Positions 26,305 to 35,131 of a stretch of DNA of 64,000 nt are shown here, in pieces (positions within the stretch are counted from its first letter, which is position 1; the number at the start of each line of letters is the position of its first letter). This DNA comes from Desulfovibrio oxyclinae DSM 11498. GTDB lineage: Bacteria > Desulfobacterota > Desulfovibrionia > Desulfovibrionales > Desulfovibrionaceae. The stretch is taken from positions 1 through 64,000 of the forward strand of contig NZ_AQXE01000009.1 of assembly GCF_000375485.1 (NCBI RefSeq), read 5' to 3'. The notes beneath the pieces were generated by a model that was not told the origin of the DNA, made no database searches, and saw nothing but the letters and a program-made list of their open reading frames with translations. The position numbers were made by a program, and so were the translations under genes.

Positions 26305-27828
26305 CTACCGTCCGGCGTGCTTGATGCCGAGGATGTCCATTTCCGCGTCGGACAGACCGACAGCGCGAAGCTTGTCGCGATTGCCGCGCACGCTTTCGAT
26401 CGAGTTGAGGCCCATGCCGCCTAGCATGTCCTTGATTTCATGGCTCCAAGCCTTGATCAGGTTCGCCATTCTTTCGGCGGCCTCGTCCGGCTTCTGACGC
26501 TTGGCGATCTTCGGGTCGTTGGTGGCGATGCCCCACGGGCATTTGCCGGTGTAGCAGCGTCCGCAGAGGGTGCAGCCGACAGCGAGAAGCGCAGCGGTTC
26601 CGATGTAGACCGCATCCGCACCGAGGGCGATGGCCTTGAGCACATCGGCGGAACAGCGGATGCCACCCGCAGCGACAACGCTCGCCTTGTGCCGAATCCC
26701 TTCGTCCCTGAGCCGCTGATCAACGGCCGCCAGAGCCAATTCTATGGGGATACCTACGTTGTCGCGCGTCATGGCCGGAGCGGCTCCGGTGCCGCCGCGC
26801 ATTCCGTCCACGGTGACGATGTCCGCTCCGGCGCGAACCACGCCCGATGCGATGGCGGCCACATTATGAACGGCCGCGATCTTGACGGAAATCGGCTGTC
26901 TGTATTCGCTGGCTTCCTTCAGTGCGAAAATGAGCTGAAGAAGGTCTTCGATGGAATAGATATCGTGATGCGGCGCAGGGCTGATGGCGTCGGAGCCGAG
27001 CGGAACCATGCGGGTTTCCGAGATGGCCTCGCTGATTTTTTCTCCGGGCAGATGCCCTCCGATGCCGGGCTTGGCGCCCTGCCCTACCTTGATCTCAATG
27101 CCCACGCCCGCATTCAGGTATTCACGGTTCACTCCGAACCGACCGGATGCGACCTGCACGATGGTATTGCCACCGTATTCATATAATGATTTATGCAGTC
27201 CGCCCTCGCCCGTGTTGTAGGCGGTGCCGGTTTCCTGCGCTGCCATGGCCATGGCCTTGTGCAGGTTGAGGTTGATGGCCCCGAAGCTCATGCCTGCGAA
27301 CATGATTGGAGTCTCCAGCTCTATCTGAGGAGCAAGCCGGGTCTTCAGTTCAGGATTTCCGTCTTTGCCGGTTTCTACCTGAAGGCCTTTGGGCTTGCTG
27401 CCGAGAAATGTCTTGAGCTCCATCGGCTCTCTCAGGGGATCAATGGACGGGTTAGTGACCTGACTGGCGTCCAGCAACATGCGATCCCAGTAGACAGGGA
27501 GATCCACGGGCGACCCCGTTGCAGCCAGCAGAACGCCCCCGGTCTGGGCCTGCTTGTAGATATTCTGCATGAACACGGGTCGCCAGTTGGCGTTGGGGCG
27601 AAATTCAGACTTGTTCAAACGTATGTTCAGGGCACCCGTCGGGCAGATGGCTTCGCAACGGTGGCACCCTATGCATTTGGTGTTGTCGTGCACCACCTTT
27701 CCGCTTTCATCGTCGGTCCAGTGTGCGTCGTAGGTGCACTGGCGGACACACGCTCCGCAGTCGATGCAGAGGCCGCGGTCACGCTCGATGCGAAATTCGT
27801 GATAGTTTTTATTGATTGGTCTCGCCAT
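26305..27828 (-). CDS. Glutamate synthase FMN/ferredoxin-domain subunit (split GltB central part)
   Basis: A 507-residue synthase subunit. The N-terminus holds two [4Fe-4S] clusters, C21-C24-C27-C31 and C52-C55-C58-C62. The rest is the FMN-binding (beta/alpha)8 domain, with GMSFGAINLN, VDGMRGGTGAAP and a 3Fe-4S loop at C419, C422, C425 and C430 (CTLCGRCYTGKCPWG). It condenses ammonia and 2-oxoglutarate to glutamate. The built-in ferredoxin domain suggests electrons from ferredoxin or a separate NADPH subunit; none is encoded next to it. It is the first gene of the leftward glutamate synthase set. Confidence 0.93.
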   Translation of the reverse strand: MARPINKNYHEFRIERDRGLCIDCGACVRQCTYDAHWTDDESGKVVHDNTKCIGCHRCEAICPTGALNIRLNKSEFRPNANWRPVFMQNIYKQAQTGGVLLAATGSPVDLPVYWDRMLLDASQVTNPSIDPLREPMELKTFLGSKPKGLQVETGKDGNPELKTRLAPQIELETPIMFAGMSFGAINLNLHKAMAMAAQETGTAYNTGEGGLHKSLYEYGGNTIVQVASGRFGVNREYLNAGVGIEIKVGQGAKPGIGGHLPGEKISEAISETRMVPLGSDAISPAPHHDIYSIEDLLQLIFALKEASEYRQPISVKIAAVHNVAAIASGVVRAGADIVTVDGMRGGTGAAPAMTRDNVGIPIELALAAVDQRLRDEGIRHKASVVAAGGIRCSADVLKAIALGADAVYIGTAALLAVGCTLCGRCYTGKCPWGIATNDPKIAKRQKPDEAAERMANLIKAWSHEIKDMLGGMGLNSIESVRGNRDKLRAVGLSDAEMDILGIKHAGR

Positions 27829-28420
27829 TGATGACCGCCTTTTTCAAAATCGTTATTCGTGGGTTGCTTGCTTTGTGAGTATGTTTGTTTTTAAACAAAA
27901 TAGTAACACAAGGCGTTCCGTCGAATGCAATTTCTAGAGACCACAACTTGGGAATTATTGTCAAGTTTGAGGGGGGCGAGTTGTATGCGAGAGCAGTTAT
28001 GAAGTGTGTTTCAACTTTTAATCATTAAAATACAGTTGCTTGAAGTGGTTGATGAAAGATTGGCGAGGGGCTTGAATAATTGCAAACTAAAAAACAGTGG
28101 TTCTTAGGACGTGATAGGGAAAGACATGGAAAACCAACACGTCCGTTCATATTTGCTTCCTGGACGTTTGAGTGCGATTATTTTCCAATATTAGTTCATA
28201 AAAAGGGGCAAATTGATTGTGAATCCATGCGCAATGTTGCATTGAGTTCATCATGCCGGTGGTGTCATTCTTGAGAAAGTGCACTTATATGACCTTTCAA
28301 TTGTTTGAAATAACTGTATTGAACATCGATGTAAAAACGCTTGTTTTCTATGCGTTGCTTACGATTGACACGGGAGTCGTTTCGGGCGATTCAACGTGTC
28401 CAAGTTCATATTAAGGAGAT
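27829..28420. other. 592-bp AT-rich divergent intergenic region (glutamate synthase / dut)
   Basis: Unusually long and AT-rich for this genome. Supported contents are the palindrome at 27884-27899, a ribosome site AAGGAG at 28413-28418 for dut, and two TTGACA-like -35 boxes (28365-28370 on +; 27959-27964 on -) without convincing -10 partners. A GACACG/CGTGTC inverted pair flanks 28367-28400. A 64-codon TTG-initiated frame at 28080-28274 has no ribosome site and I do not call it a gene. It probably holds regulatory DNA for nitrogen assimilation. Confidence 0.6.
27884..27899. promoter_or_regulatory. AT-rich palindrome upstream of the glutamate synthase genes
   Basis: TTTGTT-TTTA-AACAAA: 6-bp arms with a 4-base centre, 56 bases upstream of the start codon. 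Candidate operator; factor unknown. Confidence 0.35.
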
Positions 28421-28888
28421 ATGATGCAACCACCCAAGGTACCCGTTAAAATCAAGTTCCTCCATAGTGTATGGAAGGAGCACGACCTCAGTTATGCCAC
28501 GGAGCATTCGGTGGGGCTGGATCTGCGAGCCTGTATTGATGAGCAGGAAGTGGAAATTGCTCCGGGTGAACGCTATGCCGTACCTACCGGTGTGGCCATT
28601 GAGGTCGGCGAGCCCGGCATCGCAGGCTTCATTTACTCCCGTAGCGGGCTCGGTGCCAAAGAGGGACTGACCGTTGCCCAGGGAGTCGGCGTCATCGACC
28701 CCGACTATCGCGGTGAAATCAAGGTTTTCCTTCTCAATACTTCCAGTGAAAAACGACGAATCCGACGCGGACAGCGCATCGCACAGCTGGTTTTCCAGAA
28801 GTGCTGGCAGGGTGATATCGTCATCACCGAATCCCTCGGCGAAACCGTTCGCGGCGCTGGCGGATTCGGTCACTCAGGAACCGTATAG
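28421..28888 (+). CDS. dut: dUTP pyrophosphatase (dUTPase)
   Basis: A 155-residue trimeric dUTPase that hydrolyses dUTP to dUMP and pyrophosphate. All five motifs are present: SVGLDLRA, a PTGVAIEV strand, YSRSGLGAKEG, GVGVIDPDYRGEI with the catalytic Asp, GQRIAQLVFQ and the C-terminal GAGGFGHSGT lid. ATG 28421 is preceded by AAGGAG; ATG 28424 is an equal alternative. It lies 9 bases ahead of argD and is co-transcribed with it. Confidence 0.96.
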   Translation: MMQPPKVPVKIKFLHSVWKEHDLSYATEHSVGLDLRACIDEQEVEIAPGERYAVPTGVAIEVGEPGIAGFIYSRSGLGAKEGLTVAQGVGVIDPDYRGEIKVFLLNTSSEKRRIRRGQRIAQLVFQKCWQGDIVITESLGETVRGAGGFGHSGTV

Positions 28889-28897
28889 AGGAATACA

Positions 28898-30097
28898 ATG
28901 ACCGCTTCATTCGACACGATACGTGACAGGGAACAGTCCCTCATGATGCAGACCTACGGCCGCTACCCGCTGGCCGTTTCAAAAGCTCAGGGCTGCACGC
29001 TTTTTGACCTTGAAGGCAACGAATACCTTGACCTTCTTTCCGGTATCGCCGTGTGCAGTCTGGGCCACAGTCGTCCTGAGCTGGCGGACGTCATGGCCGA
29101 GCAGGCACGAAAAATGGTGCACGTATCCAACCTGTTTTACCAGAACGAACAGCTTGATCTTGCCGAGAAACTGCTCGACACCTGTGATGCTGACCGCGTC
29201 TTTTTTTCCAACTCCGGCGCGGAAGCCAACGAAGGCGCCATCAAGTTGGCCCGTCGGTACATGCGAAAAGTACGGCAGACGGATGCCGCCGAGGTCATTA
29301 CACTTCAGCAGTCGTTCCACGGTCGTACCCTTTCGACCCTGACCGCCACCGGACAGGAAGGTCCCATCAAGGACGGCTTCGATCCCCTGCCCCCGGGCTT
29401 TACCACGGTCCCCTTCGCAAACGTCGAGGCACTCAAGGATGCCCTCTCCCCGAACACCGCCGCTGTGATGATAGAAATGGTTCAAGGCGAAGGCGGCGTG
29501 CGCCCCCTGCCCCACGAGTACGTGGAAGCCCTCAAGGAGCTGCGCAAAGAGTACGGCTTTCTGATAATCGTCGATGAAGTGCAGACTGGCATGTGCCGTA
29601 CCGGACGCTTCTGGGCACACCAGCACTACGGTCTCGTGCCCGATATCTTCACGTCCGCCAAGGCCCTCGCCAACGGCCTGCCCATGGGCGCCGTCCTCGC
29701 CACCGAAGAAGTCGCCAAAGGCTTTGAACCCGGCTCACACGCCACCACCTTCGGAGGCGGTGCGCTCGTGTCCGCAGTCGCTGCCAAAGTGATAGACATC
29801 ATGCGGCACGACAAGCTCGATCAGCGCGCAGCCCAGCTCGAAGAATGGTTCAAACTCGAAGCAACCAAACTCGCCCAACGCCACCCGGACAAAGTCAAAG
29901 GTGCACGCGGCCTTGGTCTGCTGCTCGGAATCGAACTCACCTTCGAAGGGAAAGACGTCTGGAAAGCCCTGCTCGATCGCAGAATCGTCTGCAATCTCAC
30001 ACAGGGCAACATCCTGCGACTTGTCCCGCCACTCATCATCGAAAAAGAAGATCTGAAACGATTCCTTAAAGAACTGGAAGAAGTTTTAGAGGCATAG
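28898..30097 (+). CDS. argD: Acetylornithine aminotransferase (class III PLP aminotransferase)
   Basis: A 399-residue class III aminotransferase. PLP-binding K255 is in FTSAKALANGLPMGA; FFSNSGAEANEGAIKLAR and IIVDEVQTGMCRTG are the cofactor-binding blocks. Length and the K255 position match ArgD, which makes N-acetylornithine in arginine synthesis and can also act on succinyl-diaminopimelate. 4-aminobutyrate or ornithine transaminases are alternatives but less likely on length. It follows dut by 9 bases and is followed by a repeat-rich spacer. Confidence 0.88.
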   Translation: MTASFDTIRDREQSLMMQTYGRYPLAVSKAQGCTLFDLEGNEYLDLLSGIAVCSLGHSRPELADVMAEQARKMVHVSNLFYQNEQLDLAEKLLDTCDADRVFFSNSGAEANEGAIKLARRYMRKVRQTDAAEVITLQQSFHGRTLSTLTATGQEGPIKDGFDPLPPGFTTVPFANVEALKDALSPNTAAVMIEMVQGEGGVRPLPHEYVEALKELRKEYGFLIIVDEVQTGMCRTGRFWAHQHYGLVPDIFTSAKALANGLPMGAVLATEEVAKGFEPGSHATTFGGGALVSAVAAKVIDIMRHDKLDQRAAQLEEWFKLEATKLAQRHPDKVKGARGLGLLLGIELTFEGKDVWKALLDRRIVCNLTQGNILRLVPPLIIEKEDLKRFLKELEEVLEA

Positions 30098-30180
30098 CCG
30101 TTAAGGTAGGCCTCCGGCGGGCAGGGGTGCTGCCCCTGCACCCCGCCAAAGGGGCGGGCCCCCTTTGTAATCCCTGGGTT

Positions 30181-30249
30181 GTCAGCGGGGTTGCAGCAGC
30201 CGGGTTCATGCGGTCGCACAGTCCGCATCCTAGCTGCAACCCCGCTGAC
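30181..30249. repeat. 16-bp inverted repeat with nested stem
   Basis: GTCAGCGGGGTTGCAG at 30181-30196 and its exact reverse complement at 30234-30249. The 37-base loop contains a second stem (ATGCGG / CCGCAT), so the RNA or DNA could form a two-level hairpin. Confidence 0.8.
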
Positions 30250-30455
30250 GGGGATTTGGGTGGCTGGCGAACTGCTGTGGCAGGGGGAGTCAAGGGGATC
30301 TTTCTTAGTTCGCGTGTTTACCACTGGAAATCACCATCTTTCTCAATCCCCGCTAACCTAACACCCGCCGTCAGTTCACCCGCCAAGCCGCCTGAGGGCT
30401 TCAGCTTTCGGAAAGCTTGAATGCGGCTTGGCAAGCCAAATGTTTTTTGGAGATT

Positions 30456-30487
30456 CTTAAGAACCTTTTTGCAAAAAGGTTCTTAAG
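30456..30487. repeat. 32-bp perfect palindrome
   Basis: CTTAAGAACCTTTTTG followed by its exact reverse complement. The core GAACC(T)nGC(A)nGGTTC is the same design as the hairpin at the 37461/37462 axis. Confidence 0.9.
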
Positions 30488-30498
30488 CCGCCGGAGGC

Positions 30499-30530
30499 AA
30501 AAAAAGGGGCGGCGCTTTTGCGCCGCCCCT
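30499..30530 (-). terminator. Rho-independent terminator of the gcv-lpd operon
   Basis: On the minus strand: AGGGGCGGCGC, loop AAAA, GCGCCGCCCCT, then seven T. It starts 3 bases after the lpd stop. Confidence 0.92.
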
Positions 30531-30533
30531 CTT

Positions 30534-31895
30534 CTATTTGCATTCGGTGCGTTCAGCTTTGAGTGCGTTCAGGAGTGCTTCGTCCAGTGATGGATGCGGG
30601 AAGATGGTGCCGTGTATGTCATTGGGCGTCCATCCTTCCTGTACGATCATGGTGGCGGGGGTGGTCAGCCGTGAGGCGTCGTGTCCCACGGCGGTGACGC
30701 CGACCACTTTGTTGTCGCTCCAGATCACCTTGCAGAAGCCTTGCGTTGAGGCGTGTGACTGGGCGATGGGGTTGCCTGCGAAGGCGAATTTGGAGGTTTC
30801 GCAGGGTCGTCCTTCGACTCTGAGCTGTTCGGGCATCAGGCCGACGCGCATGGTTTCTGGTGCGCCGTACAGGACGCTGGGCACGGGGCCGGATTCATAG
30901 GCCGCTTCGGTCTTTCCGGCGATGCGGGAGGCAGCGTAGTGGGCCTGATGGCTCGCGGCGTGCGCGAGCTGGATGATGCCGTTGACGTCGCCGATGGCGT
31001 AAATGCCGGGGGCGGCTTCAAGGTATTCATTGACTTTGATGGTGCCGCGTTCGAGCGTTGCGCCCAGTTCTTCGAGTCCGAGGTTGTTGGAAACGGGGCC
31101 GCGTCCTACGGCGACGAGGGCCTTGTCGGCTTCGACCACGTCTCCGCCTTCGAGGGTGAGGACGGCTTTATCGCTTTCGGTTTTGACGGACTGCACGCGT
31201 ACGCCGAGGCGCACGTCCCATTTCCAGCGTTTGAAGATGGACTGCAACGTCTTGGAGACTTCGGGGTCCTCCAGCGGTGCGACGCGGTCCATGGCATCCA
31301 CGACAGTGACTTTTGCGCCCATGCGGTGCGCGGCCTGTGCCATTTCGAGACCGATGAAACCCGCGCCGACCACGATGAGACTTTCGGGCATCTCGGTCAT
31401 GGCGAGGAAGTCGTTGGAGTCCATGACGCGTTCGCCGTCGGGTGCAAGGCCGGGGAAGAACGTGGGCTTGGAGCCGGTGGCCACGATGATGTTCGCGGCT
31501 TCAATTTCCTGCGTGCCTTCGGGAGTCTCGACGCTCACTTTGCCGGAGGTCGGGATGCGGCCGAGGCCGGTGTAGAGGTCCACGCCGAGTTGTTTCAGGC
31601 GCTGGACCATGGCCTTGCGAGTTCCGGCGATGAGCTTGTCCTTGCGTGTGGCCAGAGCGGCATAGTCGATGTTCACTTCACCGTCTGCGACCTTCATTTT
31701 GCGCTGGCTGGCGAGTTCTTCCACGGCAGAGGTGGCGCCGAGGATGACCTTGGTCGGAATGCAGCCCCAGTTGAGGCAGGTTCCGCCCAGATCACCCTTC
31801 TCCACCAGCGCGACCTTCAGGCCGAAGGAAGCGGCTTCGGTCGCCGCGTCGTATCCACCGGGACCGGCACCTATGACTGCGATATCGTATGCCAT
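30534..31895 (-). CDS. lpdA: Dihydrolipoyl dehydrogenase
   Basis: A 453-residue flavoprotein disulfide reductase. FAD loop GAGPGGYDAA at 9-18; redox disulfide C40-C45 in GGTCLNWGC; NAD loop VGAGFIGLEMA; C-terminal HPSLDE with the catalytic H434 and E439. It reoxidises dihydrolipoyl groups to make NADH. As the fourth gene of the glycine cleavage operon, 4 bases after gcvPB, it is most likely the L-protein of that system. ATG 31895 is chosen; the longer frame overlaps gcvPB. Confidence 0.95.
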   Translation of the reverse strand: MAYDIAVIGAGPGGYDAATEAASFGLKVALVEKGDLGGTCLNWGCIPTKVILGATSAVEELASQRKMKVADGEVNIDYAALATRKDKLIAGTRKAMVQRLKQLGVDLYTGLGRIPTSGKVSVETPEGTQEIEAANIIVATGSKPTFFPGLAPDGERVMDSNDFLAMTEMPESLIVVGAGFIGLEMAQAAHRMGAKVTVVDAMDRVAPLEDPEVSKTLQSIFKRWKWDVRLGVRVQSVKTESDKAVLTLEGGDVVEADKALVAVGRGPVSNNLGLEELGATLERGTIKVNEYLEAAPGIYAIGDVNGIIQLAHAASHQAHYAASRIAGKTEAAYESGPVPSVLYGAPETMRVGLMPEQLRVEGRPCETSKFAFAGNPIAQSHASTQGFCKVIWSDNKVVGVTAVGHDASRLTTPATMIVQEGWTPNDIHGTIFPHPSLDEALLNALKAERTECK

Positions 31896-31899
31896 TCGT

Positions 31900-33351
31900 C
31901 TAGTCCTCGACCATGTCCTGCGTGAGCTGCATGGCCCTTGCTGCAAAGGTCTCGTCCAGTCGGGTGACGGGCAGCGTGGTCGGGCACTGGTGCAGGCTTT
32001 CGGGATCGGCGTCGGCCTGTTCGGCGATGGCGATCAAGTCGTCCACAAAGCGGTCCAGAGTGGCCTTGCTCTCGGTCTCAGTGGGCTCGACCATCATGCA
32101 TTCCTTGACGATGAGCGGGAAGTAGACCGTGGGAGCGTGGTGGCCCTTGTCCAGCAACGCCTTGGCGATGTCGAGCGCGCGCACGCCCTTCTCCGCCTGA
32201 CGGACCGCGCTGGCCACGAACTCGTGCATGCAGGTCCGGTTGAAAGGAATCTCGAAGTGTTTTTCAAGGCGCTTGCGCATGTAGTTTGCGGCGAGCACGG
32301 CGTGCTCGGATGCGCGGGAAAGGCCGGTGCGGCCGAGGCGAAGCATGTAGGCGTAGGCCTTCAGGTAAACGCCGAAGTTGCCGTAGAACGGTGCCACGTA
32401 GCCGATGGATTTGGGGTGGTCGTAGCTCAGGGCGAACTGGCCGTCTTCCATCTTTTCCACGCGGGAAATGGGCAGATACGGCTCGACGCGTTTGGAAACA
32501 CCAACAGGACCGGAGCCGGGGCCGCCTCCGCCGTGCGGGGTGCCGAGTGTCTTGTGAAGGTTGAGGTGCACGATGTCGAAACCGGCGTCGCCGACTTTCA
32601 TCTGACCCATGATGGCGTTCAGGTTGGCTCCGTCGTAGTACAGGAGCGCGTCCACCTCGCGGAGCATGCTGACGATCTCGGGCAGATGGGTCTCGAACAG
32701 GCCGAGGGTGTTCGGACAGGTCATCATGACCCCCGCGACTTCGTCGTCGAGCACTTCGCGCAGAGCTTCGGGGTCCACGATTCCGTCACGGGATTCGATG
32801 GAGACCACTTCGTAGCCGGCGACAGCTGCCGAGGCCGGGTTGGTGCCGTGCGCGGAGTCGGGAACGATGATCTTGCTTTTCTTGTTGCCCTTGTCCTTAT
32901 GATAGGCGGCCATGAGCATGACGCCAGTGAGTTCGCCGTGTGCGCCTGCCATGGGGTGCATGGTGTAGGCGTGCATGCCGGTGAGCTCGCAAAGCAGCTG
33001 CTCGGTGTCGTACATGACTTCCAGCGCGCCCTGACAGAACCGCCCTGCTCCCTGAAGCTGGGGCATGACGGGATGCAGCCGCGTGAAGCCTGGCATCCCG
33101 GCCACCAGCTCGGTGAACTTGGGGTTGTACTTCATGGTGCAGGAGCCGAGCGGATAGAAATTGCCGTCCACGCCGAAGTTGCGCTGGGAGAGCTTGGTGA
33201 AATGGCGTACCACGTCCAGCTCGCCGGAGCTGGGCAGCCCGGCTTCGCCGTCGCGCAGGAGTTCGCGGGGGATGTATGCCTCTTCGCCGATGCCGTCGCA
33301 GGGCCAGCAGCCTTCGCGGCCGGGCACGGATTTTTCGAATATGGTCTTCAT
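31900..33351 (-). CDS. gcvPB: Glycine dehydrogenase (decarboxylating) subunit 2
   Basis: A 483-residue half of the two-subunit P-protein, carrying the PLP site: K267 in HLNLHKTLGTPHGGGGPGSG. Other blocks include GSCTMKYNPK and ARGTNPAS-like DSAHGTNPASAAVAGY. With GcvPA it decarboxylates glycine and passes the aminomethyl group to GcvH. Its ATG overlaps the gcvPA TAA by one base (TAATG), indicating coupled translation for 1:1 subunits. The longer open frame into gcvPA is not used. Confidence 0.96.
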   Translation of the reverse strand: MKTIFEKSVPGREGCWPCDGIGEEAYIPRELLRDGEAGLPSSGELDVVRHFTKLSQRNFGVDGNFYPLGSCTMKYNPKFTELVAGMPGFTRLHPVMPQLQGAGRFCQGALEVMYDTEQLLCELTGMHAYTMHPMAGAHGELTGVMLMAAYHKDKGNKKSKIIVPDSAHGTNPASAAVAGYEVVSIESRDGIVDPEALREVLDDEVAGVMMTCPNTLGLFETHLPEIVSMLREVDALLYYDGANLNAIMGQMKVGDAGFDIVHLNLHKTLGTPHGGGGPGSGPVGVSKRVEPYLPISRVEKMEDGQFALSYDHPKSIGYVAPFYGNFGVYLKAYAYMLRLGRTGLSRASEHAVLAANYMRKRLEKHFEIPFNRTCMHEFVASAVRQAEKGVRALDIAKALLDKGHHAPTVYFPLIVKECMMVEPTETESKATLDRFVDDLIAIAEQADADPESLHQCPTTLPVTRLDETFAARAMQLTQDMVED

Positions 33352-34685
33352 TACTTCAACGCCCCCTTCATCATCTCGACGAATACGCCGATCTGTTCCT
33401 CGGTGGTCTTTTCGGTGCACGCCAGCAGCAGTCCGTTTTCCAGCCCTTCATAGTAGCGACCCAGCGGGAACCCGGGCACGAAGCCCTTCTCCAGCATGTT
33501 GCCGATGAGGTCGAATGCGGGAACCGGCAGGGTTACGGCAAACTCGTTGCCGAAAGCGCCCTTGGTCAGCATCTCGACTCCCTCGATGGCAGTGAGCCTG
33601 TCGGCCAGCTGGTGCGCGCGTTCGATGGAGAGGCGCGCGGCGCGGCGCAGGCCCTGCTCGCCGAGGGAGCAGATGTGTGCCAGCGCGCGCAGGGCGCACA
33701 GCGACTGGTTGGAGCAGATGTTGGATGTCGCTTTTTGGCGGCGGATGTGCTGCTCACGCGCCTGCAGGGTGAGCACGTAGCCGGTACGGTCTTCGGTGTC
33801 CTTGGTCCGGCCCACGATGCGCCCGGGCATCTGGCGCACCATCTTCTTGGTGCAGGTCATGATGCCGAGGTAGGGACCGCCGAACGAAAGCGGCATTCCG
33901 AGGCTCTGGCCTTCCGCCACGGCGATGTCGGCACCCATTTCGCCCGGTGTCTTGAGCAGGGTCTGAAGGACCGGGTAAGAGGAAATGATGGAGACAGCCT
34001 TCTGCTCGGCGGCGGTCTTGAAAAGCTCGGTGAAGTCGTTGACGGAGCCGAAGAAGTTCGGGTTCTGCACCATGACCGCGGCGGTTTCCTTGTCGATGGC
34101 GGCCTTGATCCCTTCAATGTCGGTCATGCCGTCCTTGTGCGGGACGGAGACGAATTCCAGATTCAGGTTGGAGGTGTAGGAGTCGAGCATGACCCGGTAG
34201 ATCGGGTTGAGCGCTTCGCTCACTACTACTTTGCGGCGCTTGGTCTTGCGCACGGCCATCATCAGGGCTTCGTACAGGGCGGTGCCCCCGTCATAGACGG
34301 ACGCGTTGGAGCACTCCATGCCCATGAGACGGCTGACGGCGGTCTGGTATTCGAAAATTGCCTGCAGCGTGCCCTGGCTGGCCTCGGGCTGATACGGCGT
34401 ATAAGCCGTATAGAATTCGCCGCGCATGGTCAGTGCATCCACGGTGGCCGGGATGTAGTGGTCGTAGAATCCGGCGCCGAGGAAGCTTGCCTTGTCGGTG
34501 GCGTTACGGGCGGCCATGGCTTCCAGGCGCATGAGCACGTCCATTTCGCTCAGGCCTTCGGGCAGGTCGAAGCTCTTGGGCCTGAGGTCCTCCGGAATTT
34601 CGGCGAACAGCTCTTCAATGGAACCTGCGCCGATGACATCGAGCATTTCCCGGACTTCATCCGGGGTATGGGGAACGTAAGGCAT
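33351..34685 (-). CDS. gcvPA: Glycine dehydrogenase (decarboxylating) subunit 1
   Basis: A 444-residue N-terminal-type P-protein subunit without the PLP Lys. Characteristic blocks: SFLGAGFYDHYIPATVDALTMRGEFYTAYTPYQPEASQGTLQAIFEYQT, then ECSNASVYDG, and C-terminal RREQHIRR-like QAREQHIRRQKATSNICSNQ. It contributes the dimer interface and part of the active site of GcvPAB. Length matches the two-subunit form found in anaerobes and Gram-positives. It lies 65 bases downstream of gcvH. Confidence 0.96.
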   Translation of the reverse strand: MPYVPHTPDEVREMLDVIGAGSIEELFAEIPEDLRPKSFDLPEGLSEMDVLMRLEAMAARNATDKASFLGAGFYDHYIPATVDALTMRGEFYTAYTPYQPEASQGTLQAIFEYQTAVSRLMGMECSNASVYDGGTALYEALMMAVRKTKRRKVVVSEALNPIYRVMLDSYTSNLNLEFVSVPHKDGMTDIEGIKAAIDKETAAVMVQNPNFFGSVNDFTELFKTAAEQKAVSIISSYPVLQTLLKTPGEMGADIAVAEGQSLGMPLSFGGPYLGIMTCTKKMVRQMPGRIVGRTKDTEDRTGYVLTLQAREQHIRRQKATSNICSNQSLCALRALAHICSLGEQGLRRAARLSIERAHQLADRLTAIEGVEMLTKGAFGNEFAVTLPVPAFDLIGNMLEKGFVPGFPLGRYYEGLENGLLLACTEKTTEEQIGVFVEMMKGALK

Positions 34686-34750
34686 GTGATGCAGTCCTTA
34701 GTAGAAGTCAAAGGGCGACCCCGCAAGGAGCCGCCCCGGAAAAGAGTCGC

Positions 34751-35131
34751 CTAGTGGTCTTCGGAATCCAGCTGGGCCTGATAGGCCTCGGCGTCCAGAA
34801 GTCCTTCCGGTTCGGCGCTGATCTTGACCTTGAGCATCCAGCCTTCACCGTAGGGATCTTCGTTGACCTTTTCGGGAGCGTCTTCAAGCTCCTCATTCAC
34901 TTCCACCACTTCGCCGGAGACGGGAGCATACAGTTCGCTGGCCGCCTTGACGGACTCGACGGAGCCGAACTCTTCGCCCTGCTCCAGTGTGTCGCCCACG
35001 GAGGGCATTTCCACGAAGGTCAGGTCTCCCAGCTGCTCCTGAGCGAACTGGGTGATGCCGATGGTGGCGATATCGTTCTCGACGAGAACCCATTCGTGGG
35101 ATTTGGCGTACTTGAGACCATTGGGAACCAT
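34751..35131 (-). CDS. gcvH: Glycine cleavage system H protein
   Basis: A 126-residue lipoyl carrier. The lipoylated residue is K62 in [24 protein letters not shown]; the start KYAKSHEWV is the family N-terminus. It shuttles the methylamine group between P-, T- and L-proteins. ATG 35131 follows GGAGG at 8 bases; the longer frame has no ribosome site. It is first in the operon. A weak hairpin (GGGCGGC / GTCGCCC) lies after its stop, before gcvPA, and could tune stoichiometry in favour of GcvH. Confidence 0.95.
   Translation of the reverse strand: MVPNGLKYAKSHEWVLVENDIATIGITQFAQEQLGDLTFVEMPSVGDTLEQGEEFGSVESVKAASELYAPVSGEVVEVNEELEDAPEKVNEDPYGEGWMLKVKISAEPEGLLDAEAYQAQLDSEDH

Larger units (their letters stand above)
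30098..30533. other. 436-bp repeat-rich spacer between convergent argD and lpd
   Basis: No gene. It contains a CCTCCGGCGGGC start, a GC-rich stem-loop around GGGGTGC/GCACCCC, the long inverted repeat at 30181-30249, an AGCTTTC/GAAAGCT stem near 30410, the 32-bp palindrome at 30456-30487 and the lpd terminator. It resembles the dispersed intergenic hairpin elements of Desulfovibrio genomes, and its GAACC-n-GGTTC core recurs at the symmetry axis. Confidence 0.7.

Noticed and set aside
28080..28274. 64-codon TTG-initiated frame in the AT-rich gap
   Set aside because: No ribosome site, no family, poor start codon; chance open frame.
31669..33453. 594-codon open frame on + opposite lpd/gcvPB (and its mirror)
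   Set aside because: Shadow of the glycine cleavage genes; no ribosome site or domain.
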